A stretch of 64,000 bases of DNA. Source: Pseudomonas hormoni (GTDB lineage: Bacteria > Pseudomonadota > Gammaproteobacteria > Pseudomonadales > Pseudomonadaceae). The translations under genes and the position numbers were made by a program. The number at the start of each line of letters is the position of its first letter. Position 1 is the first letter of the stretch. Positions 1 through 9,458 of this stretch are shown here, one piece after another. A model generated the notes under the pieces. It was not told the origin of the DNA. It worked only from the letters and a program-made list of their open reading frames with translations, and did not search any database. Location: the NCBI RefSeq assembly GCF_018502625.1, contig NZ_CP075566.1, positions 3,148,001-3,212,000 of the forward strand. The letters are read 5' to 3'.

Positions 1-124
1 TTCCGCGGCACGCGTGTACCGGGGCCAAAAGCAGTCAGCTTCGTCGCGTTTCGTCTAACCTCACAAAGCGCCTTGCCGTGGGCGGCGCCTCGATCGTGTT
101 CCGTTAATGCACCGGAGAATTTCC

Positions 125-976
125 ATGCTCAAACGTACCCTGGCATTGACTGCCGGCCTGGCCCTGTCTTTTTGCACCCTGCTGTCGCAGGCCGCCGACA
201 CCCTGAAAGTCAGCGCGATTCCCGATGAAGCGCCCACCGAACTGCTGCGTAAATTCAAGCCGCTGGGCGCCTATCTGGAACAGCAATTGGGCATGAAGGT
301 CGAGTTCGTGCCCGTCAGCGATTACCCGGCCGTGGTCGAGGCGCTGGCCACCGACCGGATCGACCTGGCGTGGCTGGGCGGCTTCACGTTCGTGCAGGCA
401 CGCCTGAAAACCGGCAACGCGATTCCGTTGGTTCAACGCGAACAGGATGCCCAGTTCACCAGCAAATTCATCACCGCCGACCCGGCCGTCAAATCCCTCG
501 CCGACCTCAAGGGCAAGACCTTTGCCTTCGGTTCGGTGTCTTCCACGTCGGGCAGCCTCATGCCGCGTTACTTCATGCTGAAGGACGGCATCAAGCCGGA
601 AACCTACTTCAGCCGCGTCGGCTACTCCGGCGCCCATGACGCCACGGTCGCGTGGGTCCAGGCCGGCAAGGTGGACGCCGGGGTGCTGAACGCCAGCGTG
701 TGGGAAAAACTGGTCGCGGCCGGCAAGGTCGACACCAACAAGGTCAAAGTGTTTGCGACCACCCCCGCCTACTTCGACTACAACTGGACGGTGCGCGGGA
801 CCCTCGACCCGGCGCTGGCGGCCAAGATAAAAGCCGCGTTCCTCGCGCTCGACCCGGCGAAACCGAAGGACAAGGAGATTCTGGATTTGCAGGCCGCCAG
901 CCGATTCATCGAAACCAGCCCTGAAAACTACAAGGGAATCGAGGAAGCCGCACGCGCCGCCGAACTGCTCAAATGA
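125..976 (+). CDS. Periplasmic binding protein of a phosphonate/selenate-type ABC importer
   Basis: Solute-binding component of an ABC importer. The 283-residue protein starts with a Sec signal peptide (basic MLKR, hydrophobic core, cleavage near SQA-ADT) and is a PhnD-like periplasmic protein, with the usual segment [13 protein letters not shown] in its first third. I chose the ATG at 125 because a GGAG lies 8 bases upstream; an in-frame ATG at 107 would spoil the signal peptide. The stop overlaps the ATPase start, so this is the first gene of a four-gene operon. In Pseudomonas such operons are commonly labelled putative selenate importers (family knowledge); the ligand cannot be read from the sequence, and phosphonate or another oxyanion is equally possible. 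Confidence 0.85.
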   Translation: MLKRTLALTAGLALSFCTLLSQAADTLKVSAIPDEAPTELLRKFKPLGAYLEQQLGMKVEFVPVSDYPAVVEALATDRIDLAWLGGFTFVQARLKTGNAIPLVQREQDAQFTSKFITADPAVKSLADLKGKTFAFGSVSSTSGSLMPRYFMLKDGIKPETYFSRVGYSGAHDATVAWVQAGKVDAGVLNASVWEKLVAAGKVDTNKVKVFATTPAYFDYNWTVRGTLDPALAAKIKAAFLALDPAKPKDKEILDLQAASRFIETSPENYKGIEEAARAAELLK

Positions 977-1770
977 CGTTGCATCTGACCCAGGTCAGCC
1001 TTACCCATGCCAACGGCGTTCAGGCGCTGCGTGGCGTGGATTTGCACATCGAGGCCCGCGAACAGGTCGCCATTATCGGACCGTCCGGCGCGGGCAAGTC
1101 GAGCCTCCTCAACCTGCTCGCCACCGCCCTGCGACCGGACGACGGTGAGCTGCAAGTGCTCGGCGAGCACGCCTGGCAACTGTCGGCCGGTCAGCGTCAG
1201 CGCCTGCGCGCACGCATCGGTTTGATCCATCAAGCGCCGCCGTTGCCACCGCGCCAGCGTGTGGTCACGGCCGTTCTGGCCGGCAAGCTGGGTCAATGGG
1301 GTTTGGGCAAGAGCCTGCTGAATTTGCTCTATCCGCTGGATATTCCGGGGGCGCGCGCCGCCTTGGCCAGGCTGGACCTGAGCGACAAACTGTTTACGCA
1401 ATGCCAGCAATTGTCCGGGGGACAGTTGCAGCGCGTGGGCATTGCCCGGGTGTTGTATCAAGCGCCCGAGGTGTTGCTGGCGGATGAGCCGGTCTCGGCC
1501 ATGGACCCGATGCTGGCCGAGCACACGCTGTCGGTGCTCTGCCGCCATGCCCGGGAGCACAACGTCACGCTGGTCGCCAGCCTGCACGCGGTGGAGCTGG
1601 CCCTGGCGCATTTTTCGCGGATCATCGGCCTGCGTGACGGGCAGATTCTGTTCGACCTGCCGGCCAGCGCTGTCGACCGCGAGCGGCTCGACACGCTCTA
1701 CGCCAATGAACAGTTGGAACGTTCACCGCTGCCCCCCGCCCACTTGAGTGTGCAGATTCCTCGATGCTGA
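973..1770 (+). CDS. ABC importer ATP-binding subunit, phosphonate/selenate type
   Basis: ATPase that drives the importer encoded by this operon. The 265 residues contain Walker [10 protein letters not shown] (about 36-44), the ABC signature LSGGQLQR and Walker [13 protein letters not shown], in the right order and spacing. The start overlaps the stop of the binding-protein gene by four bases (ATGA), which suggests translational coupling. It resembles PhnC-type ATPases in length and motif spacing. The ATPase role is secure; the substrate is inferred only from the neighbours. Confidence 0.9.
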   Translation: MTLHLTQVSLTHANGVQALRGVDLHIEAREQVAIIGPSGAGKSSLLNLLATALRPDDGELQVLGEHAWQLSAGQRQRLRARIGLIHQAPPLPPRQRVVTAVLAGKLGQWGLGKSLLNLLYPLDIPGARAALARLDLSDKLFTQCQQLSGGQLQRVGIARVLYQAPEVLLADEPVSAMDPMLAEHTLSVLCRHAREHNVTLVASLHAVELALAHFSRIIGLRDGQILFDLPASAVDRERLDTLYANEQLERSPLPPAHLSVQIPRC

Positions 1771-2591
1771 CGTCTGGCACCCGCGATCCCGCCGCCCTGC
1801 CGCGCCTGCTGCTCAGCCTGCTGGCCATCGCCCTGCTGTGGCCGGGCATCCACTACAGCGAACTGGACCTCAGTGTGCTAATCGCGAATGACAGCCGGAG
1901 TGAAATGGGCCGGTTCGTGTCCGCCTTCTGGCCCCCGGCCCATGACGAAGCCTTCATCGAGCTGTTGCTGCAAGCCACCCTGCAAACCCTGGCCATCGCC
2001 ACGGCGGGCATGGCCCTGGCGTTGCTGTTGGCGATTCCCGCCAGTCTGTTGGCCAGTCGCGCACTGTCGTTGTCTGCGGCGTCTCGTGCGGGTCGCCCGA
2101 GCTATGGGGGCCAACTGCTACGCTGGCCGGTGCGCGGGCTGCTGATTTTCCTGCGCAGCGTGCCGGAAATCGTCTGGGCCCTGCTGTTCGTGCGTGCCGT
2201 CGGCCTTGGTCCGACCGCCGGGGTGCTGGCCATCGCCATTACCTACAGCGGCATGCTGGGCAAGGTCTACGCGGAGATTTTCGAATCGGTGGATCAGCGC
2301 CCCGTCCATGCGCTGCTGCAATCCGGCAGTGGTCGGCTCGCGGCCTTTTGCTACGGGATCCTGCCCAATGTCGCGGCGGAGCTGCTGTCGTACACGGTGT
2401 ATCGCTGGGAATGCGCGATCCGCGCCTCGGTGGTGATGGGCTTCGTCGGTGCCGGCGGGCTGGGTCAGCAGATGGACCTGTCGTTACGCATGTTCGCCGG
2501 CGGCGAAGTGGCCAGTCTGCTGCTGACGTTCCTGGTTCTGGTGCTGCTCGCCGATCAACTCAGCCGCCTGCTGCGCTGGAGGCTGGCATGA
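1764..2591 (+). CDS. ABC importer permease 1 (PhnE-like)
   Basis: Inner-membrane permease of the same importer, 275 residues with about six membrane segments. It carries an EAA-type coupling loop in the stretch [16 protein letters not shown] and the PhnE-typical end segment [16 protein letters not shown]. It overlaps the ATPase gene by seven bases and the next permease by four, as expected for one polycistronic message. It is paralogous to the following gene, so the transporter pore is probably a heterodimer. Confidence 0.87.
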   Translation: MLTSGTRDPAALPRLLLSLLAIALLWPGIHYSELDLSVLIANDSRSEMGRFVSAFWPPAHDEAFIELLLQATLQTLAIATAGMALALLLAIPASLLASRALSLSAASRAGRPSYGGQLLRWPVRGLLIFLRSVPEIVWALLFVRAVGLGPTAGVLAIAITYSGMLGKVYAEIFESVDQRPVHALLQSGSGRLAAFCYGILPNVAAELLSYTVYRWECAIRASVVMGFVGAGGLGQQMDLSLRMFAGGEVASLLLTFLVLVLLADQLSRLLRWRLA

Positions 2592-3355
2592 ATCGCCTGT
2601 TCAACCTCGCGCTGCTGTTTGGCATCGGCGCCGCCGTCATCGCCTCGTTCATCTACCTCGGCATCGACCTCGGCGAACTCGGCAGCACCGGCAACCTGAA
2701 CCAGATGGGCGCTTATGCGCAGCGCTTTCTCAGCCCGGACCTGAGCCCGAATCATCTGCAAGCCATCGCCCATGGTGCCCTCGAAACCATCGCCATGTCC
2801 GCCCTCGGCACGCTGCTCGCGGCGGTGTTTGGTTTGCTCTTGGCATTGCCCGCGGCCGGGCGTTTCGGCTGGCCGTTGCAGAGCGCATCGCGGCTGGTGC
2901 TCAACGCGTTGCGCGCGGTGCCGGAACTGGTGTGGGCCGCATTGATGGTGCTCGCCGCCGGTCTCGGCCCCAACGCCGGCACACTGGCGTTGGCGCTGCA
3001 CACCACCGGCGTGCTCGGCCGGCTGTTCGCCGAAGCGCTGGAAAACACCCCGCCCGAACCGGCCGACGCCATCCGTTTGCACGGCGGCAACGCCGTGTGG
3101 GCCTTCTGTTACGGCACCCTGCCCAACCTCTTGCCGCAGCTGCTGGCCTACATCCTGTACCGCTGGGAAAACAACATCCGCATGGCCAGTGTGCTCGGCT
3201 TCGTCGGCGCCGGTGGCTTGGGGCAAATGCTCTATGTCAGCCTCAGCCTGTTTCAGGAAGCGCAAGCCAGCACGGTGATTCTGGCGATGCTGATACTGGT
3301 CTTCGCCGTCGATACCTTGAGTAGCTGGAGTCGGCAGCGCTGGGTCAAGGCATGA
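2588..3355 (+). CDS. ABC importer permease 2 (PhnE-like)
   Basis: Second permease, 255 residues, similar to the preceding one: it shares [16 protein letters not shown] near the C-terminus and an EAA-type loop in GVLGRLFAEALENTP. The start at 2588 ([12 protein letters not shown]) overlaps the upstream stop as ATGA. The frame stays open further upstream, but that is only the shadow of the previous permease. The gene ends two bases before the convergent cioB stop, so the two operons share essentially no terminator space. Confidence 0.87.
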   Translation: MNRLFNLALLFGIGAAVIASFIYLGIDLGELGSTGNLNQMGAYAQRFLSPDLSPNHLQAIAHGALETIAMSALGTLLAAVFGLLLALPAAGRFGWPLQSASRLVLNALRAVPELVWAALMVLAAGLGPNAGTLALALHTTGVLGRLFAEALENTPPEPADAIRLHGGNAVWAFCYGTLPNLLPQLLAYILYRWENNIRMASVLGFVGAGGLGQMLYVSLSLFQEAQASTVILAMLILVFAVDTLSSWSRQRWVKA

Positions 3356-3357
3356 GG

Positions 3358-4356
3358 TCAATCCCGCACCGCACGCACCTTGCCGCTGAAGACGCTGAAG
3401 CCGTAGGTGTTGTAAATCAGCGTCACCGGTATCAGCACGGCGAAACCGATCAGCATGAACTTCTGACTGGTCGGACTGGACGCAGCCGCTTGCAAGGTCA
3501 GGTGCGGCGGAACGATCAGCGGAAAGAGCGCCACAATCATCAAGGCAAACGCCAGCACGAAAACGCCCAATGCCGCGAACAGTGGTAGCGCATGAAGGCG
3601 ACTTCGAAACCCCAGCACAAAGCAGATCAGCAGCGCGACGAGCAACGTGGCGGACGGCATCCACACCCGCCAATAGGCAAGCCGCTGCATATAGCGAGTG
3701 TCCAGAGTCGCGGTCCAGGCCACCAACACGATCAACAACAGCACGGTGACCACGGCCAACACCTTCGCCTGCAAAGCCGAGCGCCGCTGGAGTTCGTCTT
3801 CAGTGCGCCAATAAAGCCAACAGGCGCCTAGCCACGTGTAGCCCACCACAAGCACGGCGCCACAGAACAGTGGAAACACACCCCGCCACTCCGAGCCGTC
3901 ACCGCTGTACTGCCCGCCCTGTTCCGGTATGCCTTGAACCAGCGTGCCCAGCACCACCCCCTGAGTTGCACCGGCCAGCACCGAACCGCACATCAGCAAG
4001 CCATCGACCGCGCGTTTGATCGCGGCATTGGGCGAGTAATCCCGAAACTCCAACGCCACCACGCGCAGAATCAACGCCAAAAACATCAGGATAAAAGGCA
4101 GGTAAAGCGCTGGCAGCAGGATGGCGTAAGCCAGCGGAAACAGCGCCAGCAGGCCGCCGCCGCCGAGCACGAGCCACGTTTCGTTGGCGTCCCAGATCGG
4201 CAGGATCGTCACCGCCATCGTGCGTCGATGCCGGCTACCTCGCGTAACGCCCATCAGCACGCCGACGCCGAGGTCCGTGCCATCGAGCAGCACATAGTTC
4301 ATGACCGAGAACGCCAGGGCCGCCGCCGACAGCAGTGTTATCCAGTCATTGTCCAT
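3358..4356 (-). CDS. cioB: Cytochrome bd-type (cyanide-insensitive) quinol oxidase subunit II
   Basis: Membrane subunit II of a cytochrome bd-family quinol oxidase that reduces oxygen to water. The 332-residue polytopic protein has the CydB opening (YVLLDGTDLGVGVLMG) and a segment with WDANETWLVLGGGGLLALFP, both hallmarks of subunit II. Its ATG overlaps the stop of the upstream subunit I gene by one base (TGATG), so the two are translationally coupled. In Pseudomonas this pair is the cyanide-insensitive oxidase CioAB (family knowledge). Confidence 0.93.
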   Translation of the reverse strand: MDNDWITLLSAAALAFSVMNYVLLDGTDLGVGVLMGVTRGSRHRRTMAVTILPIWDANETWLVLGGGGLLALFPLAYAILLPALYLPFILMFLALILRVVALEFRDYSPNAAIKRAVDGLLMCGSVLAGATQGVVLGTLVQGIPEQGGQYSGDGSEWRGVFPLFCGAVLVVGYTWLGACWLYWRTEDELQRRSALQAKVLAVVTVLLLIVLVAWTATLDTRYMQRLAYWRVWMPSATLLVALLICFVLGFRSRLHALPLFAALGVFVLAFALMIVALFPLIVPPHLTLQAAASSPTSQKFMLIGFAVLIPVTLIYNTYGFSVFSGKVRAVRD

Positions 4357-5732
4357 CAGGGTTCACCTGTCTCGTCCGCCAACGTCGGCTGCGGTCCCGG
4401 CTCGTCCAGGTGCGGTGGCTCTCGCAGTATGCGAAGCAGCACCCACAGCCCGATGCCGAATATCAGCAGGTAAAACATCAGAATTAACCACGTCGAGCCG
4501 ACCACCTGCTGGCGAGACACCGACGACACACTGTCCGCCGTGCGCAGCAATCCATAGACGGTAAAAGGTTGCCGGCCCACCTCGGTCACGACCCAGCCAC
4601 TGAGCATCGCGAGAAAACCCGCCGGGGCCATCAGCACACACACCCGCAGCATCCAGCGCGCGGCGTACAACCGCCCTCGCCAGCGCAACACCAGACTGAC
4701 CAGCCCCTGCCCCACCATCAACAGACCCAGGCCGACCATCAAGCGAAACGCGAAAAACACCGCCGGCACTGGCGGAATGTCTTGAGGCGGAAACTCATCC
4801 AGCGCGGCGATGGTGCCACTCAGGTCATGGGTCAGGTACAGCGAACCGATGCGCGGAATCGCCACTTCCCAATGATTGCGCCGCTCTGCCATGTCCGGGA
4901 TGGCAAACAAACGCAGCGGTTCGCCCGCGCCCTCCGGCGGTCGCGTCCACGAACCTTCGATGGCCGCGACCTTCTGTGGCTGCACCTTGAGGCTGTGCTG
5001 ACCATGCAGGTCACCCACCACGATTTGCAGGGGTGACAGCACGACAATCGTCCACAGCGCCATGGACAATTGCAGACGCGCTCGCGGGTTGTGCGGCGCC
5101 TTCAACAGTTGCCAGGCACTGGCACCAGCCACCAGCGTCGCCGTGCCAAGCAACGCAGCCAAGGTCATGTGCGCCAGCCGATAAGGAAACGACGGATTGA
5201 AAATGATCGCCCACCAGTTCTCGGCCATGAAACGGCCATCAGCGCCAATGACGTAACCGGCGGGTGTCTGCATCCAGGAATTGGCCGACAGGATCCAGAA
5301 CGCGCTGATCAACGAGCCAACGGCGACCGCGCAGGTGGCGAAGAAATGCAGACGAGGGCCGACCTTTTTCAGGCCGAACAGCATGATGCCGAGGAAGCCC
5401 GCCTCCAGAAAAAACGCCGCGAGCACCTCGTAGAACATCAACGGGCCGAGGATATCGCCTGCCTGAACCGAGAGCCGCGACCAATTGAGCCCGAACTGGT
5501 ACTCCAGAATCAGACCCGACGCCGTGCCCACCGCCACGTTGAGGGCGAATATCTTCAACCAGTAAAGGTAAACATCCAGATAGATTTGTCGGCCACGCCA
5601 CAGCCAAAGCGCTTCAAGCACCATCAGAAAATTGGCCAGACCGATCGTGAGCGCGGCCAGCACAATATGAAAACTGATGGTGATCGCAAACTGCGCGCGT
5701 GCGGCCATCAGCGCTGACTCAGCCGCGTCCAT
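4356..5732 (-). CDS. cioA: Cytochrome bd-type (cyanide-insensitive) quinol oxidase subunit I
   Basis: Catalytic subunit I carrying the haems and the quinol site. The 458 residues show the family signature VTEVGRQPFTVYGLLRT, the N-terminal haem-region helix (FHIVLAALTIGLANFLM) and a short Q-loop, which fits the CIO subgroup rather than the long-loop E. coli CydA. I take the ATG at 5732 (MDAAESALMAARAQFA); the frame stays open 57 bases upstream but those residues do not look like this family. Forms an operon with cioB. No cydX-like microprotein is visible downstream, where the importer operon converges immediately. Confidence 0.93.
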   Translation of the reverse strand: MDAAESALMAARAQFAITISFHIVLAALTIGLANFLMVLEALWLWRGRQIYLDVYLYWLKIFALNVAVGTASGLILEYQFGLNWSRLSVQAGDILGPLMFYEVLAAFFLEAGFLGIMLFGLKKVGPRLHFFATCAVAVGSLISAFWILSANSWMQTPAGYVIGADGRFMAENWWAIIFNPSFPYRLAHMTLAALLGTATLVAGASAWQLLKAPHNPRARLQLSMALWTIVVLSPLQIVVGDLHGQHSLKVQPQKVAAIEGSWTRPPEGAGEPLRLFAIPDMAERRNHWEVAIPRIGSLYLTHDLSGTIAALDEFPPQDIPPVPAVFFAFRLMVGLGLLMVGQGLVSLVLRWRGRLYAARWMLRVCVLMAPAGFLAMLSGWVVTEVGRQPFTVYGLLRTADSVSSVSRQQVVGSTWLILMFYLLIFGIGLWVLLRILREPPHLDEPGPQPTLADETGEP

Positions 5733-5870
5733 GTGGGTCCTGATTTTCGTGAGCCTTGATGGGAGTGCGGCAGTTGCTAGGCATGGCAATTGTCCGAGGG
5801 TGGGCTTACTGGTTGACCCCTTCGGTACGGGTTCATTCCGTGACTTTGCAGTGATGCGTATTGAACGTTG

Positions 5871-6566
5871 TCACTCCTGACCGGAGCGCTGCCCGGCGTC
5901 GCTCGCCTCTTTCTGCCAGGCCCGCTGCAACAACTTGATGACCTCGGCATCCGACGTCTGGAAAAAATCCATGTACCAATGCCCGATCGACATGAACCAC
6001 TCGGCGGTGATCGGGCACACCAACTCGTCCACCTCACTGCGCAACGCCTCCGCCGTCTCGACCGGCGCCACCGGCACCGCAACGACAATCCGCGCCGGGG
6101 TATGCACCCGCACCGCGTGAATCGCCGCCATCATCGACGCGCCTGTCGCCAGCCCATCGTCGATCAGGATCACCACCTGATCCTTGAGCGCTACCGGGGC
6201 GCGCGTTCCCCGGTAAGCCTGCTCTCGACGCGACAACTCCTTGGTTTCCCGAGCGACCACCGCATCGAACGCTGCCTTATCAATCGGGTGCGCCCGCAGC
6301 GCGTGTTCATTGAGAATCTGAATGTCGCCGCTGGCAATCGCGCCCATCGCCAACTCTTGATGAGTCGGAACACCCAGTTTGCGCACCAGCATCAGGTCGA
6401 GACGAACATCCAACGCCGACGCCACTTCATAAGCCACCGGCACACCGCCACGGGGCAAGGCGAGAACAATGACATCCGGGCGATGCGCGTACTTGAGCAA
6501 CGGCGCCACCAGCCGCCGACCGGCCGCGGCGCGGTCTTGCAGAATGGTGGGCGATGAAGGATTCAT
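5871..6566 (-). CDS. Phosphoribosyltransferase family protein
   Basis: A 231-residue PRTase-fold protein. The PRPP-binding loop is visible as VILIDDGLATGASMMAAI (around residue 133), and the N-terminal part has VIVLALPRGGVPVAYEVA, typical of stand-alone proteins related to orotate/uracil phosphoribosyltransferases. A strong GGGAGG sits upstream of the ATG. The natural substrate of this group is not established; a nucleobase or a regulatory role are both possible. It is monocistronic, in the same direction as cioAB but separated from it by about 140 bases. Confidence 0.8.
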   Translation of the reverse strand: MNPSSPTILQDRAAAGRRLVAPLLKYAHRPDVIVLALPRGGVPVAYEVASALDVRLDLMLVRKLGVPTHQELAMGAIASGDIQILNEHALRAHPIDKAAFDAVVARETKELSRREQAYRGTRAPVALKDQVVILIDDGLATGASMMAAIHAVRVHTPARIVVAVPVAPVETAEALRSEVDELVCPITAEWFMSIGHWYMDFFQTSDAEVIKLLQRAWQKEASDAGQRSGQE

Positions 6567-6717
6567 GTTGAAAACCTCCCCAGGCGATCACGCCTGTCGG
6601 TTTGCATCACAGCCACCCAAGATTGTCAGTCCGAAGGTGGCCGACAGCAAGTCCGCCGGCCTACACCAACGTAACCGCTCCACAAAATGCACCTTCAAAT
6701 GAACCGATAGCCCGTCG

Positions 6718-7047
6718 ATGCTACTGGAGGAAATCAACCTCTGGGGCAATCAACCTCACAAGGTGCTGACGCCACGCTTCGTCACCTGAGCCGGTATAAT
6801 CCACGGCATGATTTCCGTGCCCGAAACCCTTCCTGACGACCCTATTTTGCTGAAACAGCTTTTGCTGTCGCTGCATGAGCAGATGTTTTCGAAGGACAAG
6901 GAAATGTCTGCCAAGGATGAGCAGATCGAGCGTCTATGGGCGCATCGTTCGAGGGTTCTGACGACGATCAGACGCTTGATGCCAAAAAGAGGCGGAGAGT
7001 TGATTCTGGCAAGCGATGAGCAGACATTTTTTTGCGATTTACTCTGA
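6718..7047 (+). pseudogene. IS66-family remnant (TnpB tail and TnpC head)
   Basis: Debris of an IS66-type element. Bases 6718-6789 encode a short peptide ending HKVLTPRFVT, which looks like the TnpB C-terminus. It is followed, with the usual small gap, by an ATG at 6808 opening MISVPETLPDDPILLKQLLL and then SAKDEQIERL, the typical start of the TnpC transposase with its leucine-rich coiled coil. After about 55 residues the resemblance stops and the frame ends at 7047. No transposase catalytic domain or terminal repeats are visible. Identification is by remembered family pattern, so moderate confidence. Confidence 0.55.
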
Positions 7048-7084
7048 TACGCTGCTCAAACACTCGTTTACAGGAGTTGTTCGC

Positions 7085-7465
7085 ATGATTGGCAAGTTAA
7101 TTTCGACGGGTTTCAGTTTGGCCACCTTGCCCGCCCGCCTGACTTTTCGCAGCGTCCGCGCCTTGGCCATGACGCCTGCCGAAGCCAGCCGCCTGCTGGC
7201 GGACATGCGTCAGGCATCGGATCAGGCGGTGCAGGAACTCCAGGGGCTGTTGGCCAACGTCGATGCGGACATGACCCACAAAACGGCGCACCTCAGTGCT
7301 GCCGACAAGCGCCTGGCAGCCGAACTGGCCCTGCACGCCGCCGAACAACACCTGAACATGGCCGCGATCAACATTCTGCGGGCCGTCTGGCTGACGCTTC
7401 ACTCGACGCCGAACTTGCCCCCAAGCGAGCTTGATAAGCGGCTTGAACAGACACGTAACGACTAA
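7085..7465 (+). CDS. Small helical protein of unknown function
   Basis: A 126-residue protein I do not recognise. The ATG at 7085 follows an AGGAG with good spacing. The sequence begins with a short hydrophobic amphipathic stretch (MIGKLISTGFSLATLPARLT) followed by long, probably helical segments rich in Ala, Leu and Gln, somewhat phasin-like in composition. No enzymatic motif is present. It lies just after the IS66 remnant and before a 590-base gene-free stretch. Confidence 0.6.
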   Translation: MIGKLISTGFSLATLPARLTFRSVRALAMTPAEASRLLADMRQASDQAVQELQGLLANVDADMTHKTAHLSAADKRLAAELALHAAEQHLNMAAINILRAVWLTLHSTPNLPPSELDKRLEQTRND

Positions 7466-7724
7466 CAGACCGTCCGGCGGATCGGTCGATCCGAGCGAGA
7501 AATGGGCGCTCAGCATCCTTGAATCGGCGTTTCATGTGCAGGTGGGGTTTATGGAGTGCTTACACACCAACCACTCGACTTTCTGGTGCTGCCAAACGAT
7601 TTCCACTCCTGCAGCACATCAGCTAGAACCCAAGGTTTGGGCCAGTAACGCCCATGTCCACGCCGTCCTCGGACAGCCCCGATCCTTGGAGCCAATGCTG
7701 TTCACTTAAAAAAATCTTCAGACA

Positions 7725-7892
7725 CGCAAATCTGTGGCGAGGGGATTTAGCGAAACGTCGCACCGCCCCGTTGGGTCGCGAAGCGGCCCCATTGTCCGGC
7801 CAGACAGGCTGAATTGTCCGGATTAGCGACTGCTTCGCAGCCGAACGGGGCGGTGCGGCGGTCCGCTAAATCCCCTCGCCACAAATTTGCGT
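7725..7892. repeat. REPIN-like inverted repeat
   Basis: A roughly 168-base imperfect palindrome. The left arm has CGCAAATCTGTGGCGAGGGG, the right arm CCCCTCGCCACAAATTTGCG, with inner arms GTCGCACCGCCCCGTTGGG and CGAACGGGGCGGTGCGGCG. This matches the Pseudomonas REP-doublet (REPIN) design, in which two inverted REP hairpins flank a short spacer. Confidence 0.8.
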
Positions 7893-7978
7893 GCCCGCGC
7901 TTAATTAAACAGCATTACGATCCCGTGGAACCGGCTTGCTGGCGAAAGCAACCTGAAGACTGCCGCAACTTTTCACGC

Positions 7979-8017
7979 AAAAAAAAAGAGCCACCCTGTT
8001 ACAGGCGGCCCTCTTTA
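7979..8017 (-). terminator. Rho-independent terminator of the 8057-8704 gene
   Basis: On the minus strand AAAGAGGGCCGCCTGT is followed by an imperfect complementary arm (ACAGGGTGGCTCTTT) running into nine T residues. It sits about 40 bases past the stop of the minus-strand membrane-protein gene. Confidence 0.8.
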
Positions 8018-8056
8018 AAACCAGCGACTTCCGGGAAGTTCAGCCAAGGCTAAAGC

Positions 8057-8704
8057 CTAACAAGCACTCGCAACGGTCCGCTGAGGCACCACAACGTTGT
8101 GCTGTTGTCTCACTCGCTGAGTCAATGCCAGCATCGTCAGGAAACCCAGTGCAATCAACAGCGGATACGCCATCAACAGTTCAGAGAGTGAATACTTCCA
8201 GGCCAACGGGCGTCCGACGCCCAGCAAGGCGGCATACATCCAGGACACTGCCGACAACGAACCGCAAAACAGCGCCAGCATCCGTGCGCTAAACCCGAGC
8301 TTGAGCAGCGAACCCGCCTTTTGCATGGCCGGCAATACCAGGCGATGCAACAAAATTCCGTTGTAAGTCAGCAACATGACAATGATCACTTTGGCCTGAA
8401 GCTTTGGATTCTTGAAGTATTCGATTCCTTTTTCCAGGTAATCGATACCCACAATTGCAATGCCGGTGAACCACAAAGCAATCAATGCAACGACGACAGA
8501 CGTTTGAAGACTTTCCAGATGAGCATTATCGTGCTCCGACAATACTTTACCCTTCAACAAATTCTTGACCATGGCAATATCACTGGTCAACACCAGACCA
8601 ATGGCAACACAACAAGCAACCAAGTGCGCATAAACAACACCCAACCGCACAAACTCCATGCATTCTTTATTTTCGATCACACTCATGATTGTATTTATTG
8701 TCAC
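8057..8704 (-). CDS. Polytopic inner-membrane protein of unknown function
   Basis: A 215-residue protein with about five membrane segments, the first around YAHLVACCVAIGLVL and the last around YPLLIALGFLTMLAL. A GGAG lies upstream of a GTG at 8704; an in-frame ATG at 8686 is an alternative start. No family was recognised. It is followed by a good terminator and preceded by a 750-base gene-free region, so it appears monocistronic. The GC content of the upstream region is lower than in its neighbours. Confidence 0.7.
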   Translation of the reverse strand: MTINTIMSVIENKECMEFVRLGVVYAHLVACCVAIGLVLTSDIAMVKNLLKGKVLSEHDNAHLESLQTSVVVALIALWFTGIAIVGIDYLEKGIEYFKNPKLQAKVIIVMLLTYNGILLHRLVLPAMQKAGSLLKLGFSARMLALFCGSLSAVSWMYAALLGVGRPLAWKYSLSELLMAYPLLIALGFLTMLALTQRVRQQHNVVVPQRTVASAC

Positions 8705-9458
8705 GGTAGTATCTCCAACTGTTTCTACAGTTCAGACCATTAGTTTGACGGGGTATTAATCAAGTTAAAAACCCAGTGCGGTCCGACTGATACAAGACAA
8801 GCCAAATCATAGACCTGGCACGGCTGAACCGATTGATTTGCCTGGCAAACAAGCAACCGGTCAGGTGTTGGCTCCTGAATTTCGGGTAAAAAAATCCTCA
8901 TTTGCAATCACTGCATATGAGGTTCGGTTTCCACTTCTTTTCTGCGCTTGCAGGAGCAGGTCATGGTGACGTGCTGGAGTATCTGAGGGCATCGAAGCTC
9001 AAATGTTCATTTTTTGAGCAGACCACCGACAAACGGTTAGTTCAGATAATGCAACTCGCCTCGATCTAAAATCTCCAACTTCCCCGAAAGCCACGCACTA
9101 ACTGGCCTGGTAAATTAGATGAGGCCCGAGGTTCTTCTATTGGATCCATTAGTTGTTATGTCACTAACGAAAAGCGCAATAGAGATCCGCTCGTATCCAG
9201 AACTAATAAAGTCATACTTATTATGTTTCATGATTGAAACACCGGGATCCAATCTATGCCATAAAGTTTGTAATACAGCACCTGCAACACCTACATCCCA
9301 TTGTGGCGAGCGAGCTTGCTCGCGCTGGGCTGCGCAGCAGCCCCAAAAATACATCAACAAACGCAATATCCCTGTGAGCGCTACGCACTCAAGCGGGAGC
9401 AAGCTCCCTCGCCACAGACTCCCTTAAATAAAGCATTCCCCGCACCTACCCCAACCAC
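8705..9458. other. Gene-free stretch with one REPIN
   Basis: About 750 bases of comparatively AT-rich sequence with no convincing gene. The only structures seen are a small hairpin near 8895-8922 (CCTCAT / ATGAGG arms) and a REPIN at about 9302-9417 next to the MATE gene's 3' end. Confidence 0.5.
9302..9417. repeat. REPIN-like inverted repeat
   Basis: Outer arms TGTGGCGAGCGAGCTTGCTC and GAGCAAGCTCCCTCGCCACA enclose about 75 bases. The left hairpin carries a GCGAGCTTGCTCGC variant and the right one the GGGAGCAAGCTCCC variant. Located just downstream of the MATE exporter gene. Confidence 0.75.

Larger units (their letters stand above)
7466..8056. other. Gene-free stretch with REPIN and terminator
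   Basis: About 590 bases without a convincing gene. It contains the large REP-type inverted repeat at about 7725-7892 and a terminator (7979-8017) for the convergent membrane-protein gene. Bases 7500-7700 show nothing recognisable. Confidence 0.6.

Noticed and set aside
2555..3673. Minus-strand open frame of 372 codons across the importer permease and cioB
   Set aside because: Overlaps two well-supported genes and has low-complexity Gln/Arg/Gly composition.
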